In this document: positions 46,543 to 56,250 of the stretch, one piece after another | Numbering within the stretch: position 1 is the stretch's first letter | How the letters are laid out: the number at the start of each line of letters is the position of its first letter | NCBI GenBank assembly: GCA_963666825.2 | Contig: OY763044.2 | Span: 6,076,001 to 6,140,000, forward strand | Direction of reading: 5' to 3' | Source of the DNA: Saccharicrinis sp963666825 | GTDB lineage: Bacteria > Bacteroidota > Bacteroidia > Bacteroidales > Marinilabiliaceae | DNA: 64,000 nucleotides | Position numbers and translations under genes: made by a program | The notes under the pieces: generated by a model | What the model saw: the letters and a program-made list of their open reading frames with translations, nothing else | The model's database searches: none | Told to the model about the DNA's origin: nothing

Positions 46543-48258
46543 ATGAAACACATTTTACTTTTTATTGTAGTAGTTTGTATATCTACTATTTCATTTGCAC
46601 AAACAATTTGGACTGAAGATTTCTCTACAGGCACTAATTATTCTGTAACATTAGGTGGTGAAGGTAATGATGGTACCTCAGATTATTTTCAAAGAACAGA
46701 TGGAACCAATATTGGTATTACTTATGAAAATATTACAGGAAATTTCTTTGCTGCCCAGGATGTAGATGATGGAGGATGGACTGATAGTGCAGCTCCTTCG
46801 GAATTAACTTGGTCGGGTATTGATATTACTGGGGAATCAACACTTTATTTTTATGCAAGTTTAGCTTCTTTGGCAACAACTAAGATTGATGATAATGATT
46901 ATTTAGTTATACAATATAGGGTTGATGGAGGATCGTGGACAAATCTTATGGCATTTGAAAATGATGGAACTCAATATAATACATATTTTCTTAGAGATAA
47001 TGACTTTGATGGTACTGGTGAAGGAACTCAGCTAACATCATCGTTTACTCAATTTGAATCTCAGATTTCAGTCTCTGGAACTACTTTAGATTTGCATATT
47101 ACAGTTTCAGTAAATGCTGGAGGTGAAGATATAGCTTTTGATGAATTAATTCTTAGAAATGAGCAAGTTGCACAGGCTGTTGAAACACCTGTGTTTTCGC
47201 CGGAATCAGGAGTGTATTCATCAACACAAAGTGTATCAATTTCAACAGAAACATCAGGTGCAACAATTTATTATACAATAGATGGTTCAACCCCTGATGA
47301 AAGTTCAGCAGAATATACATCACCTATATCTGTATCAACAACAACAACAATTAAAGCAATAGCTTATAAAGAGGGTATGACTGCAAGTTCTGTTGCTTCT
47401 GCAACTTATTCTTTCCCTGTAATTGTTAATAATCTTGCAGAGCTAAGAGCCTTATCTGATGGCGAAATTGTAACTGTAACAGGTGAATTGATATTAACTT
47501 ATCAACAGAGTTATAATGGAACTAAGTATTTACAAGATGGAACTGGAGGAATTTGTGTCTATGATCCAAGTGGAATTATTACAACTCAGTATAATGTTGG
47601 TGATGGTATTCTAAATTTTACAGGAGAACTTGATTCTTACTATGGATTAAAAGAAATAATTCCAGTAGTAAACTCAGAAGCTGCAAATTCTACAGGCAAT
47701 GTGATAACTCCTATAGAAGTTACAACTGCTGACCTAACAGCAAACTGGGAGAGTTATGAAAGTAAAGTTATTACAATGATAAATTTAGATTTTGGAGCAA
47801 GCGCAGGTTCTTTATTTGCAAACGGAACTAATTACGATGTTACAGATGTTAATGATGCGGCTATGGTTCTGAAAACAAATTTCTATACAGATATTGCAGA
47901 TGAAACTATACCTCAAAAAGCTATAGTTGTGGGTATTGCACTAGAGAATGATGGAACTTATATGATTGCTCCTCGTTATTTTAATGATATTACAGAAGTT
48001 ACAAGTACTTCAGTTAATACTAAGTTCGAATTGTTAGATGTTTATCCGAATCCGTTTAGTGATAAGGTTGTTGTTGAATATAAAGATGTAGTATCAATTG
48101 AGGTAGTTAATTCAATTGGTCAAATTGTTAAGAATATCGATGGAAATTTAAGTGACAAAGTTACTATATCTACTTCTGAATTATCGGATGGTATTTATAT
48201 TCTAAAGATCACAGACGTGAATGGAGTAGTTGTTACACAAAAAGTTATTAAGAAATAA
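46543..48258 (+). CDS. T9SS type A cargo protein with chitobiase-C-terminal-like domain
   Basis: A 571-residue secreted protein with a signal peptide (MKHILLFIVVVCISTISFAQ). Residues about 22-205 are a jelly-roll-like beta domain (WTEDFSTGTNYSVTLGGEGNDG... IAFDELILRNEQ). Next is a chitobiase/hexosaminidase C-terminal-like domain (about 213-298, SGATIYYTIDGSTPDESSAEY). An OB-like domain follows (about 300-490, DGEIVTVTGELIL...YLQDGTGGICVYDP). The end is a type A sorting domain (LLDVYPNPFSDKVVVEYK to GIYILKITDVNGVVVTQKVIKK). It should reach the surface or medium via T9SS. No catalytic domain is recognised. Confidence 0.85.
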   Translation: MKHILLFIVVVCISTISFAQTIWTEDFSTGTNYSVTLGGEGNDGTSDYFQRTDGTNIGITYENITGNFFAAQDVDDGGWTDSAAPSELTWSGIDITGESTLYFYASLASLATTKIDDNDYLVIQYRVDGGSWTNLMAFENDGTQYNTYFLRDNDFDGTGEGTQLTSSFTQFESQISVSGTTLDLHITVSVNAGGEDIAFDELILRNEQVAQAVETPVFSPESGVYSSTQSVSISTETSGATIYYTIDGSTPDESSAEYTSPISVSTTTTIKAIAYKEGMTASSVASATYSFPVIVNNLAELRALSDGEIVTVTGELILTYQQSYNGTKYLQDGTGGICVYDPSGIITTQYNVGDGILNFTGELDSYYGLKEIIPVVNSEAANSTGNVITPIEVTTADLTANWESYESKVITMINLDFGASAGSLFANGTNYDVTDVNDAAMVLKTNFYTDIADETIPQKAIVVGIALENDGTYMIAPRYFNDITEVTSTSVNTKFELLDVYPNPFSDKVVVEYKDVVSIEVVNSIGQIVKNIDGNLSDKVTISTSELSDGIYILKITDVNGVVVTQKVIKK

Positions 48259-48281
48259 ATCAAAGATTTATTCCATGTTTG

Positions 48282-48314
48282 AAGCCTCAATCCGATCGGA
48301 TTGAGGCTTTTTTA
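48282..48314 (+). terminator. Intrinsic terminator after the 46543 gene
   Basis: A fully palindromic stem (aagcctcaatccga, 48282-48295, complement at 48296-48309) is followed by a T-rich tract. Confidence 0.9.
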
Positions 48315-48481
48315 TTTATGTATATTTGTAACTAACGAATTTCTTTATTAGTTTAGATTGATAATCTTTGGAAACAGAGATTTTAATAATCAATTACATA
48401 GAACCAAATACTCTAAACTAGTATACTTTCCTACGCTATACCTCAAGTATTTCTAGTATTAACATTTTAATTAATCTAATC

Positions 48482-49465
48482 ATGAAGAAGATACTTGTGA
48501 TGGTACCTTTATTTGTGTGCATTTGTATAAATGCGCAATTAAGTATTGATAATGTGAACACAAATTACATTATTGATTTTGAAACAACTGTAGATGGCAT
48601 TAATAATGGTGTTTATAATGCCTCCGGATTTTCTCCTACTCCCAGCGATGGTCAACTTGATTCTGACGGAATAATAATTCAAGGCTGTTCTGATGGAGAA
48701 ATGGATTTTGGAGAAGAAAAAACCAGTTCTGATTTTACCAGAGGTGTGTCCCAAGGTGGAGTTACAACTGGAGGATTATATGCATTTAATGTTGAAGACG
48801 GTAATTATGCTTTAGGTATTCAGCCTACATCCGGAGATCTGACAAAAGGAGAGATCGTTTTAAAGTTGTCAAACAATACAGGAGGAGGAATAGCTGATAT
48901 CTTATTGCATTATGATATTTGGAGTTTTAATGATCAGGATCGGGGAAGTAGCTTGGATTTATCCTATTCATTGGATGGCATAGATTTTATTCCAGTTACA
49001 GACCTTGATTTTATATCAGAAATTACGCAACAAGATCCCGCATCCTGGATGAAGATAACCCGAGCTGTTACAATATCGATGCAAATATCCAGTGGTGAAT
49101 ATGCATATCTTAAATGGACTACTGATGATGCTGGTGGTTCAAATTCAAGAGATGAACTGGCTATTGATAATATTATTATTGAAGCAAGAAGTTCGGGGAG
49201 TACTACTTTATTTGCTAATAATGATGCTAAAAAAATATTAATTGCTCCAAATCCATTCAATACTCAGGTTGTAATTCAATCGACAAGTAAACTTAATCAG
49301 ATTGATCTTTACGATATTTCAGGAGAATTAATTATAACTAAGAACCGTGTATTTAAGGATAAGGTCGTTATACCTACATCAAATCTTAGTGTAGGGCTTT
49401 ATATTGTAAAAGCTATTGATATATATGGTAATGTCCTTACTCAAAAAGTGTATAAAACGAATTAG
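48482..49465 (+). CDS. T9SS type A cargo protein
   Basis: A 327-residue secreted protein: signal peptide MKKILVMVPLFVCICINAQ, then a ~210-residue beta-rich domain (YIIDFETTVDGINNG ... LAIDNIIIEAR) of the kind that often binds carbohydrate. A type A sorting domain closes it (KKILIAPNPFNTQVVIQS ... GLYIVKAIDIYGNVLTQKVYKTN). The C-terminus closely resembles that of the gene just upstream. The function of the main domain is unknown. It converges on the NhaC-type gene through a shared hairpin. Confidence 0.83.
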   Translation: MKKILVMVPLFVCICINAQLSIDNVNTNYIIDFETTVDGINNGVYNASGFSPTPSDGQLDSDGIIIQGCSDGEMDFGEEKTSSDFTRGVSQGGVTTGGLYAFNVEDGNYALGIQPTSGDLTKGEIVLKLSNNTGGGIADILLHYDIWSFNDQDRGSSLDLSYSLDGIDFIPVTDLDFISEITQQDPASWMKITRAVTISMQISSGEYAYLKWTTDDAGGSNSRDELAIDNIIIEARSSGSTTLFANNDAKKILIAPNPFNTQVVIQSTSKLNQIDLYDISGELIITKNRVFKDKVVIPTSNLSVGLYIVKAIDIYGNVLTQKVYKTN

Positions 49466-49476
49466 TAATCATTAAG

Positions 49477-49516
49477 ATATAGTTGTTGTGATACTCCTGT
49501 ATCACAATAACTATAT
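49477..49516. terminator. Bidirectional terminator between the T9SS cargo gene and the antiporter gene
   Basis: A 17-bp stem with one G-U pair (49477-49493 with 49500-49516) and a 6-nt loop. Its right arm overlaps the stop codon of the minus-strand gene at 49511-49513. Confidence 0.7.
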
Positions 49517-51427
49517 TTCAACCTTTTTACCGATTTTTACTATCAATAAATATAAGATTATAAAGCCTATTATAAATAATGCCCAGGTAGGAATTCCATA
49601 TGCACCAGGAATTGTTCCTACCAATAATGAAACTCCACCAACAATAAGCGCATAAGGCATTTGAGTTTTTACGTGATTCAGGTGGTTACATGAACTTGCC
49701 AATGAACTAAGAATAGTTGTGTCAGATATTGGTGAGCAATGGTCGCCTAGAACAGATCCTGCCAGTACAGTTGATACAACATTGTAGAAAATAGGTAGGG
49801 TTGTATCCATATCAAGTCCGTATTCCATACAGATTTTCCAGCTTGCAGGTAGAATCAATGGATAAATAATGGCCATTGTGCCCCATGATGATCCTGTACT
49901 AAAGGCAATAAGTCCTGAAAAAACAAAAGCTAAAGCAGGAATTAAGCTTGGTGTTACTTTTACCACTCTTAGAACATCAGTAATAAAGGTTGCCGTATGC
50001 ATATGTTCTGTAATAAGAGCAATACTCCATGCTAAAATTAATATAAGAATGGCATTGAACATTGTTTTAAAACCATTAACCAATCCTTCCATGGTATCTC
50101 TTAGCGTCATTACTCTTTGTATAACAGAAAGAGCAATTGATGCCAATACCCCTATTAACGAAGACCAGATTAAGGCTTTAAAGGAATCTGCATTTCCAAT
50201 GATTTTAGATAGTTTTGATGTGAAGCTAATGCCAGCATCATTCCATGTAGAGGAATCCCAACCTGTATATATTAATCCAATTATAGTACCTAGTACAACA
50301 ATTAATACAGGAATAAAAGCGTTGTACCACCTTGCTTTTACATTCTCGGCACTTTCAAGTTCATTTAAATGCTTATTGTCACTTTTGTTTGTGTTCAGAG
50401 CCTTGATTCCATATTTTCTCGCTTTTATTTCCATTTTGTACATCGGTCCAAAATCCCGGTTTTTAATAATGAGCATCAGAACAAAACCTAAAGTGAAAAT
50501 GGGGTAAAATGCGTAAGATAAGGATGATATGAAAATTTGATAGGCAGATTGATTAAGACCGAGGTGGTTTATACCTTCATTAATATAGCTTAATTCAGCT
50601 CCGATCCATGTGGTAATAAATGCAATAGATGCAATAGGTGCAGATGTGGAATCAACTAAGTAAGCCAGTTTTTCTCTAGATATTTTAAGACGGTCAGTAA
50701 CAGGTTTCATGGTGTTTCCTACAACAAGAGTATTGGCATAATCATCAAAAAATATAATAAGTCCCATTAGCCATGTAATAAACTGTCCGGATCTTGGACT
50801 TTTTGCATATTTAGCCAAATGATAAACAATGCCTTTCATTCCTCCATTTAATGTAATTAGAGCAACCATCCCTCCAATTAGCATTGAAAAAATAATAATG
50901 GATAGATGATCAGGATTATTCAGTGAAGCCAGAGCATAGGTATCAACAACTGCTAATAAACCTTTGAATATGCTTACAAAAAACGAAAAGCCTTTGTATT
51001 TGAATATGATGGTAGTACCTACTAATAATCCAACAAATAAAGAAGAAAATACCTCTTTTGTAATCAATGCCATAAGGATTGCAATAAGAGGAGGAAGTAT
51101 TGAAAACCAGAGTGGAATTGGATTTGGTTTTGAACTAAATACTTCATTGTCGTTCATTCTGATCGTAAGTTGATCACCATCTGATAACGAAGTCTCGATA
51201 AAGTATTGATTTTGATCTTCTACAATTGGAATTAATTCCTTGTTTTTAAATATTTGGTAGTCATTTTTATTAAAATTTTCCTGATTCTCAATCTTAAGAT
51301 CCATTCTGTAGTCAATGGATTCCACTAAAATATCAGGTAAAACAATCTCTATTTTATTGTTTTGTGCGTATGAGGGTTTAAAAAGTAATAGTATGAATAA
51401 AATAAATAGTGTTTTTTTTAATAACAT
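49511..51427 (-). CDS. NhaC-family Na+/H+ antiporter-like protein with secreted N-terminal domain
   Basis: From the ATG at 51425-51427 it has 638 residues and begins with a signal-like segment (MLLKKTLFILFILLLFKPSYAQ). An ATG at 51451 would add eight residues. Residues about 23-105 form a polar, beta-rich domain (IEIVLPDILVESIDYRMDLKIENQ...) outside the membrane. Then come about a dozen transmembrane helices starting near LWFSILPPLIAILMALI. Conserved NhaC-type strings are MLIGGMVALITLNGG, FFDDYANTLVVG, STSAPIASIAFITTW and STGSSWGTMAIIYPL...GDHCSPISDTTILSS. It probably exchanges Na+ for H+ or moves an organic solute with Na+; the substrate cannot be fixed. The extra N-terminal domain is unusual. 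Confidence 0.85.
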   Translation of the reverse strand: MLLKKTLFILFILLLFKPSYAQNNKIEIVLPDILVESIDYRMDLKIENQENFNKNDYQIFKNKELIPIVEDQNQYFIETSLSDGDQLTIRMNDNEVFSSKPNPIPLWFSILPPLIAILMALITKEVFSSLFVGLLVGTTIIFKYKGFSFFVSIFKGLLAVVDTYALASLNNPDHLSIIIFSMLIGGMVALITLNGGMKGIVYHLAKYAKSPRSGQFITWLMGLIIFFDDYANTLVVGNTMKPVTDRLKISREKLAYLVDSTSAPIASIAFITTWIGAELSYINEGINHLGLNQSAYQIFISSLSYAFYPIFTLGFVLMLIIKNRDFGPMYKMEIKARKYGIKALNTNKSDNKHLNELESAENVKARWYNAFIPVLIVVLGTIIGLIYTGWDSSTWNDAGISFTSKLSKIIGNADSFKALIWSSLIGVLASIALSVIQRVMTLRDTMEGLVNGFKTMFNAILILILAWSIALITEHMHTATFITDVLRVVKVTPSLIPALAFVFSGLIAFSTGSSWGTMAIIYPLILPASWKICMEYGLDMDTTLPIFYNVVSTVLAGSVLGDHCSPISDTTILSSLASSCNHLNHVKTQMPYALIVGGVSLLVGTIPGAYGIPTWALFIIGFIILYLLIVKIGKKVEI

Positions 51428-51569
51428 ATGTCTTTGTTGTTGGTTTGGCACAAATATAATTTAAAGTTTAGTCAAATAATCTATTAAGAACCTCAAACCA
51501 AAATTATCTGAAAGAATAATTTTTTTTGGCGATAATTAATTATTAATTTGTTTTTAGAAATGTATAAAT

Positions 51570-52163
51570 ATGCGTCAATTGGATTTTAATATTTTTGATA
51601 CAGACATTCCCGTTATTCAACCTTCAAAGGGTAAGATACTTATTGCAGAGCCCTTTTTGAAAGGTCCTTATTTTGGTAGATCTATTGTTTTGTTAACTGA
51701 ATTTGGAGAACAAGGAGCTGTTGGATTTGTATTAAATAAACCAAGCAATGTATATCCGGATGAAGTAATTGATGATATTTTATCATTTAAAGGTGAATTG
51801 TATATAGGTGGACCTGTAGCTTCTGATACTTTACATTTTATTCATACCCTTGGAGATAAATTACCCGGATCTGTTCGTGTAACAGAAAACATTTATTGGG
51901 GTGGGGATTTTGATACTTTAAAGAATTTAATTAATAGTGATATCGCTACCTACAAACAAGTAAAGTTCTTTGCTGGATATTCTGGATGGTCTCCAGGCCA
52001 GTTGGAAGGAGAAATTAAAGAACGTTCCTGGATTGTTACAGAAGTAAAAGATGCTGTAATAATGGACGATAATATTGATAATATCTGGGAACAAATACTT
52101 AATGGGCTGGGAGGTGTTTTTAAAACCTGGACAAAATTTCCTAATGACCCAAATCAGAATTAG
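51570..52163 (+). CDS. YqgE/AlgH-family protein
   Basis: A 197-residue cytoplasmic protein. The family pattern is clear: GKILIAEPFLKGPYFGRSIVLLTEFGEQGAVGFVLNKPS, then LYIGGPVASDTLHFIHT, VTENIYWGGDFDTL, FFAGYSGWSPGQLEGEIKERSWIV and WEQILNGLGG near the end. AlgH was named for an effect on alginate genes in Pseudomonas, but the molecular role is not settled. It is monocistronic here and divergent from the antiporter gene. Confidence 0.93.
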   Translation: MRQLDFNIFDTDIPVIQPSKGKILIAEPFLKGPYFGRSIVLLTEFGEQGAVGFVLNKPSNVYPDEVIDDILSFKGELYIGGPVASDTLHFIHTLGDKLPGSVRVTENIYWGGDFDTLKNLINSDIATYKQVKFFAGYSGWSPGQLEGEIKERSWIVTEVKDAVIMDDNIDNIWEQILNGLGGVFKTWTKFPNDPNQN

Positions 52164-52457
52164 CTTAATAAATCTTCTTTTGTTTTCGTTACAGTCATTA
52201 ATTTTTTCACATTAAACTTTTTTGCCTTCTGGTATGTTTATATCAGTTAGATGAGAAATGCATTTGACTAATTCATTCAGAAAACGTAATTTACATGTTC
52301 GTTAGTGAACTTGTCTATTTGCTTGATTATCTTATTGTAGAACGGTCGACGTGAAAAGGTAAAAAGTTTGATTTGTGTTTTATAACATATAAAATAGTAG
52401 TAAATTACAATTTATTTGCTTCTTTTGTCGTGCTTTTTCTGGTAAAAAAACAAACAC
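52164..52457. other. 294-bp AT-rich gap upstream of the carboxylase operon
   Basis: There is no coding frame. It should contain the carboxylase promoter, but I see no box pair at the expected spacing, and no hairpin terminator for yqgE. Confidence 0.35.
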
Positions 52458-53999
52458 ATGAAGGATAATAGAATTCCATTTAAAAGATTTCATGAAAGAA
52501 ACGAAAGGTTACTTTCTCAATATGATGATGAATATTATCAACGACAACATTCAAAAGGAAAATTAACAGCTCGTGAACGTATCGAATACCTTATGGATAA
52601 AGGTAGTTTCAGAGAAATTGATGCCTTTGTAAAGCCATTGGGTAAAGAAGATGAAAAGAAGTATGGTGATGGTGTTATTGTTGGATATGGAACAATAAAC
52701 ACTAGAAAGGTGTTTATTTTTGCTCAGGATTTTAACTTTATGGGAGGATCTTTGGGCGTTGTTCATGCACAAAAAATTATAAAAGTACAGCAGATGGCTC
52801 TTAAGATGGGGCATCCAATCATAGGATTAATTGATTCAGGTGGTGCCCGAATTCAGGAAGGTGTTGCAAGTTTAGCAGGTTATGCAGGTATTTTTATGCA
52901 AAATGTTAAGAGCTCTGGTGTAATACCTCAGATATCTGTTATTATGGGACCTGCAGCAGGTGGAGCTGTATATTCTCCTGCATTAACTGACTTCAGATTT
53001 ATGACAAGGGATACCTCATACATGTTTGTTACAGGACCCGAAGTGGTAAAAGAAGTTCTGAACGAAGATACCACATTTGAAGAACTAGGAGGGGCAGAAG
53101 TTCATGCTACTCAGAGTGGAGTTGCAGATATGATATTTAGTGATGAGGAACACACTCTTATGGGAGTTAAGAAATTACTAAGCTATCTGCCATCAAATAA
53201 TGTTGAACATCCTCCAGTTAGATCTTTGGAAGATATTGCTCCAAGTAAGACAGAGAAGTTATCGATGTTATTACCTGATGATCCAAATAAACCTTATGAT
53301 GTTGTAGAGGTTATCAATCTTATAGTAGATAAAAATACATTTTTTGAGATTGCGGAAAACCACGCTCAGAATATAGTTATCGGTTTAGCTCGTTTAAATA
53401 ATCAGGTGATTGGTATTGTAGCTAACCAACCAAAAATTATGGCAGGAACATTAGATATTGATGCCTCTAAAAAAGCGGCCCGCTTTGTACGTTTCTGTGA
53501 TTCTTTCAATATTCCAATTTTAGTTTTAGAAGATGTACCTGGATTTATGCCGGGGAAAAGTCAGGAGCAAAATGCCATTATTATGCATGGCGCTAAGTTG
53601 CTTTATGCTTTTGCTGAAGCTTCTGTACCTAAAATTACTGTGATACTTCGTAAAGCTTATGGAGGTGCATATATTGTAATGAACAGTAAAAATATGGGTG
53701 GTGACTTTAACTTTGCATGGCCTACTGCTGAGGTTGCAGTAATGGGACCAGAAGGGGCTGTTAAAATCTTAAATCGCAAAGAATTGTTGGCTGCAGATGA
53801 TCCTGAAGAGTTGAAACGTAAATTAATTGCTGATTATAAAGAAAATGTGGCAAATCCATACGTTGCAGATGAAAAGGGATATATCGATGAGGTTATTGAT
53901 CCTTCAGAAACACGTGAAGTAATTATCAATGCATTTGCTTTATTGGAGAATAAAGTGGAGCAAAGCCCAACAAGAAAACACGGAAATATTCCGCTATAA
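52458..53999 (+). CDS. Acyl-CoA carboxylase beta subunit (carboxyltransferase, propionyl-CoA type)
   Basis: A 513-residue carboxyltransferase of the crotonase-like fold. The start KRFHERNERLLSQYDDEYYQRQHSKGKLTARERIEYLMDKGSF is typical. The acyl-CoA half has GSLGVVHAQKI and LIDSGGARIQEGVASLAGY, with oxyanion-hole glycines in MGPAAGGAVYSPALTDF. The carboxybiotin half has VLEDVPGFMPGKSQEQNAIIMHGAKLLYAFAEASVPKITVILRKAYGGAYIVMNSK. It transfers carboxylate from biotin to an acyl-CoA, most likely propionyl-CoA, giving methylmalonyl-CoA. The biotin carboxylase and carrier genes follow at once, so a carboxylase is likelier than a Na+ pump decarboxylase, which needs a membrane subunit not found here. 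Confidence 0.92.
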   Translation: MKDNRIPFKRFHERNERLLSQYDDEYYQRQHSKGKLTARERIEYLMDKGSFREIDAFVKPLGKEDEKKYGDGVIVGYGTINTRKVFIFAQDFNFMGGSLGVVHAQKIIKVQQMALKMGHPIIGLIDSGGARIQEGVASLAGYAGIFMQNVKSSGVIPQISVIMGPAAGGAVYSPALTDFRFMTRDTSYMFVTGPEVVKEVLNEDTTFEELGGAEVHATQSGVADMIFSDEEHTLMGVKKLLSYLPSNNVEHPPVRSLEDIAPSKTEKLSMLLPDDPNKPYDVVEVINLIVDKNTFFEIAENHAQNIVIGLARLNNQVIGIVANQPKIMAGTLDIDASKKAARFVRFCDSFNIPILVLEDVPGFMPGKSQEQNAIIMHGAKLLYAFAEASVPKITVILRKAYGGAYIVMNSKNMGGDFNFAWPTAEVAVMGPEGAVKILNRKELLAADDPEELKRKLIADYKENVANPYVADEKGYIDEVIDPSETREVIINAFALLENKVEQSPTRKHGNIPL

Positions 54000-54074
54000 C
54001 ATTTAGAGATATCTAAGAGAATAAGATAGGTGATTGAGAGCTTTTCCCAATCACCATTTCTAATCTGAAATATT

Positions 54075-55565
54075 ATGAAGATTAATTCAATTTTAATTGC
54101 CAATCGTGGTGAAATAGCTATTAGGATAGCTCGTACTGCAAAAACAATGGGTATTAAAACTTATATGTTCTTGTCGCATCACGAACCTAATGCATTGCAC
54201 CTTAATTTTGCCGATGAGGTAATAGATGTATCAGAAAATAATTACATCAATGTTTATACTAACATTGATAAATTAATAGAAACAGCCTTAGAATATAAGA
54301 TTGATGCTATTCACCCGGGATATGGATTTTTATCTGAAAATCCATTTTTACCTCGTGAATGTGAGCGCAATAATATCACTTTTATAGGGCCATCATCAAA
54401 AGCCATTGATCAAATGGGTAATAAAGGTATGGCCAGAGATATGGCATTGAAAAATGACATACCTGTTCTGCAAGGAAGTGATGGTATTATTTCATCTATT
54501 GAAGAAGCTGAAGAAACAGCTCAGAAAATTGGATATCCAATTATTTTAAAAGCTGTAGCCGGTGGTGGTGGTAAAGGAATGCGTGTAGTACGTAAAAAGA
54601 GTGAGCTGCCTTTAATGTTTAAATTGGCAACCAATGAGGCTAAGTCTCTTTTCGATAATGATTCAATGCTTATTGAAAAATATGTGGAAAATCCTCGTCA
54701 TATTGAATTTCAGGTGTTAGCTGATAAGCATGGTAATATTGTACACTTATTTGAAAGGGAGTGTAGTATTCAACGTAAGCATCAGAAACTGTTGGAGGAG
54801 GCGCCATCTGCAGCATTAACAGATGAGCTAAGAGCTAAGATCGGAGCTGATGCAGTAAAGATTTGTAAGGCTACAAACTATTATAGTGCCGGTACTGTTG
54901 AGTTTTTATTGGATGACGATTTGAACCATTACTTTATGGAAATGAACACTCGTGTTCAGGTAGAGCATCCAATTACAGAAGAAATTACTGGTGTTGATAT
55001 CATCGAACAGCAAATAAGAGTTGCTCAGGATGAAGAACTGACATTGAAGCAAGAAGATATTGCTAAAAATGGATGGGCTATAGAGTTAAGGGTAAATGCA
55101 GAAGATGTTCAGGCTGGATTTGCTCCTTCCACAGGACTTATTGAGCAAATGGAGATTCCTAATAAAAAATATCTTCGTTGTGATTCTGGTTATGAGGCAG
55201 GTAAAGTTGTTGTTTCTAGTTTTGATTCACTGGTAGCAAAGCTTATTATTACCGGAAAAACTCGTGGTGAAGCCATTAAGAACTGTAGAAATGTTTTGAA
55301 TAGTACAACAATTAAAGGTGTAAAAACAACATTGCCATTTTTTAAACAGGTAATGCAAACACCTTCTTTTGTAAAAGGAAAATATACAACTTCTTTTATT
55401 GAAACTGATCTTGAGCAAAGTTATTATCAGGAGGATAATGAACTTGTTGCTGCTGCTGCCCTTGCTATGGAGGCATATTTAAAAGAGCAGGAAAATATTA
55501 ATACAGATGAGCTTAGTAGTAAGCCGGTTTCTGTATGGGCAATGAGTAAAAAGATAAAAGGCTAG
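54075..55565 (+). CDS. accC: Biotin carboxylase subunit of the acyl-CoA carboxylase
   Basis: A 496-residue ATP-grasp enzyme that carboxylates biotin with ATP and bicarbonate. The N-terminal domain begins ILIANRGEIAIRIARTAKTMGIKTY. The glycine-rich ATP loop is AVAGGGGKGMRVV (from about 160). Later are ERECSIQRKHQKLLEEAPS and the catalytic EMNTRVQVEHPITEEITG. The domain ends near KTTLPFFKQVMQTPSF, and a ~50-residue extension follows, so it is longer than E. coli AccC (~450). It lies between the carboxyltransferase gene (75 bp) and the carrier gene (26 bp). Confidence 0.94.
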   Translation: MKINSILIANRGEIAIRIARTAKTMGIKTYMFLSHHEPNALHLNFADEVIDVSENNYINVYTNIDKLIETALEYKIDAIHPGYGFLSENPFLPRECERNNITFIGPSSKAIDQMGNKGMARDMALKNDIPVLQGSDGIISSIEEAEETAQKIGYPIILKAVAGGGGKGMRVVRKKSELPLMFKLATNEAKSLFDNDSMLIEKYVENPRHIEFQVLADKHGNIVHLFERECSIQRKHQKLLEEAPSAALTDELRAKIGADAVKICKATNYYSAGTVEFLLDDDLNHYFMEMNTRVQVEHPITEEITGVDIIEQQIRVAQDEELTLKQEDIAKNGWAIELRVNAEDVQAGFAPSTGLIEQMEIPNKKYLRCDSGYEAGKVVVSSFDSLVAKLIITGKTRGEAIKNCRNVLNSTTIKGVKTTLPFFKQVMQTPSFVKGKYTTSFIETDLEQSYYQEDNELVAAAALAMEAYLKEQENINTDELSSKPVSVWAMSKKIKG

Positions 55566-55591
55566 AGTTGATTTAAAGTAAATTTATATAC

Positions 55592-56113
55592 ATGAAACTT
55601 TTACAGCAAGCAAAAAAATACACTTTAACAGGCGATAAGAAAGTAAATATTGCAGTTAAAGATGATAAAATATATAAGATCAATAACAAAAAAGCTGATA
55701 TAAAAATTGAGTCTTTAGAGAACGATGAATATGTGATTCATTGTAATGAAAACTCTCATGTTGGCGAGGTTGTTAGTTTAAAGCAAAATGAAGTTACGGT
55801 AATGATTAATGGTAACACTTATCATTTTACTATCGAAACGGAATATGCCAGTAAAAGAAGAGAAAAGCTATCCAAAGACTCAAGTAAAAAGATTGAGAAG
55901 GTTAAAGCTCCTCTTCCGGGTGAGATTGTTGCAGTATTAATGTCAGAAGGTCAGGAGGTTCATAAAGGTGAACCTGTATTGATTCTTGAAGCTATGAAAA
56001 TGCAAAATGAGATTGTTAGTCCTATTAGTGGACGTATAAAATCAGTTAGTGTTAAAGCTGATGAAACAGTGATGAAAGATCAGATTCTATTTGAGGTAGA
56101 ACCTGCAAAATAA
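55592..56113 (+). CDS. Biotin carboxyl carrier subunit
   Basis: A 173-residue protein. The last ~70 residues are the biotinyl domain: KVKAPLPGEIVAVLMSEGQEVHKGEPVLILEAMKMQNEIVSPISGRI, with Lys136 in EAMKM as the biotin site. The first ~95 residues are a basic, beta-rich region that probably binds the other subunits, like the BT domain of propionyl-CoA carboxylase. It completes the three-gene operon (carboxyltransferase, biotin carboxylase, carrier), which is closed by a terminator. Confidence 0.93.
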   Translation: MKLLQQAKKYTLTGDKKVNIAVKDDKIYKINNKKADIKIESLENDEYVIHCNENSHVGEVVSLKQNEVTVMINGNTYHFTIETEYASKRREKLSKDSSKKIEKVKAPLPGEIVAVLMSEGQEVHKGEPVLILEAMKMQNEIVSPISGRIKSVSVKADETVMKDQILFEVEPAK

Positions 56114-56125
56114 TATTTGATTACT

Positions 56126-56160
56126 AAGTGCTTGAATTGAAAAGTTCAAGCACTTTTTTT
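56126..56160 (+). terminator. Intrinsic terminator of the carboxylase operon
   Basis: An 11-bp stem (aagtgcttgaa, 56126-56136, complement at 56145-56155) with an 8-nt loop and seven T's. Confidence 0.92.
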
Positions 56161-56250
56161 ATGAAATAGTTACAATTATAAGCCTTTTATAATTCCGTCT
56201 ATTATCTCTTATCTAAATTCTCTTGATCGAATAATACTGCATTCCCCAAA

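Noticed and set aside
52458..56113. Na+-pumping methylmalonyl-CoA decarboxylase
   Set aside because: A biotin carboxylase gene is present and no membrane beta subunit is found, so an ATP-dependent carboxylase fits better.
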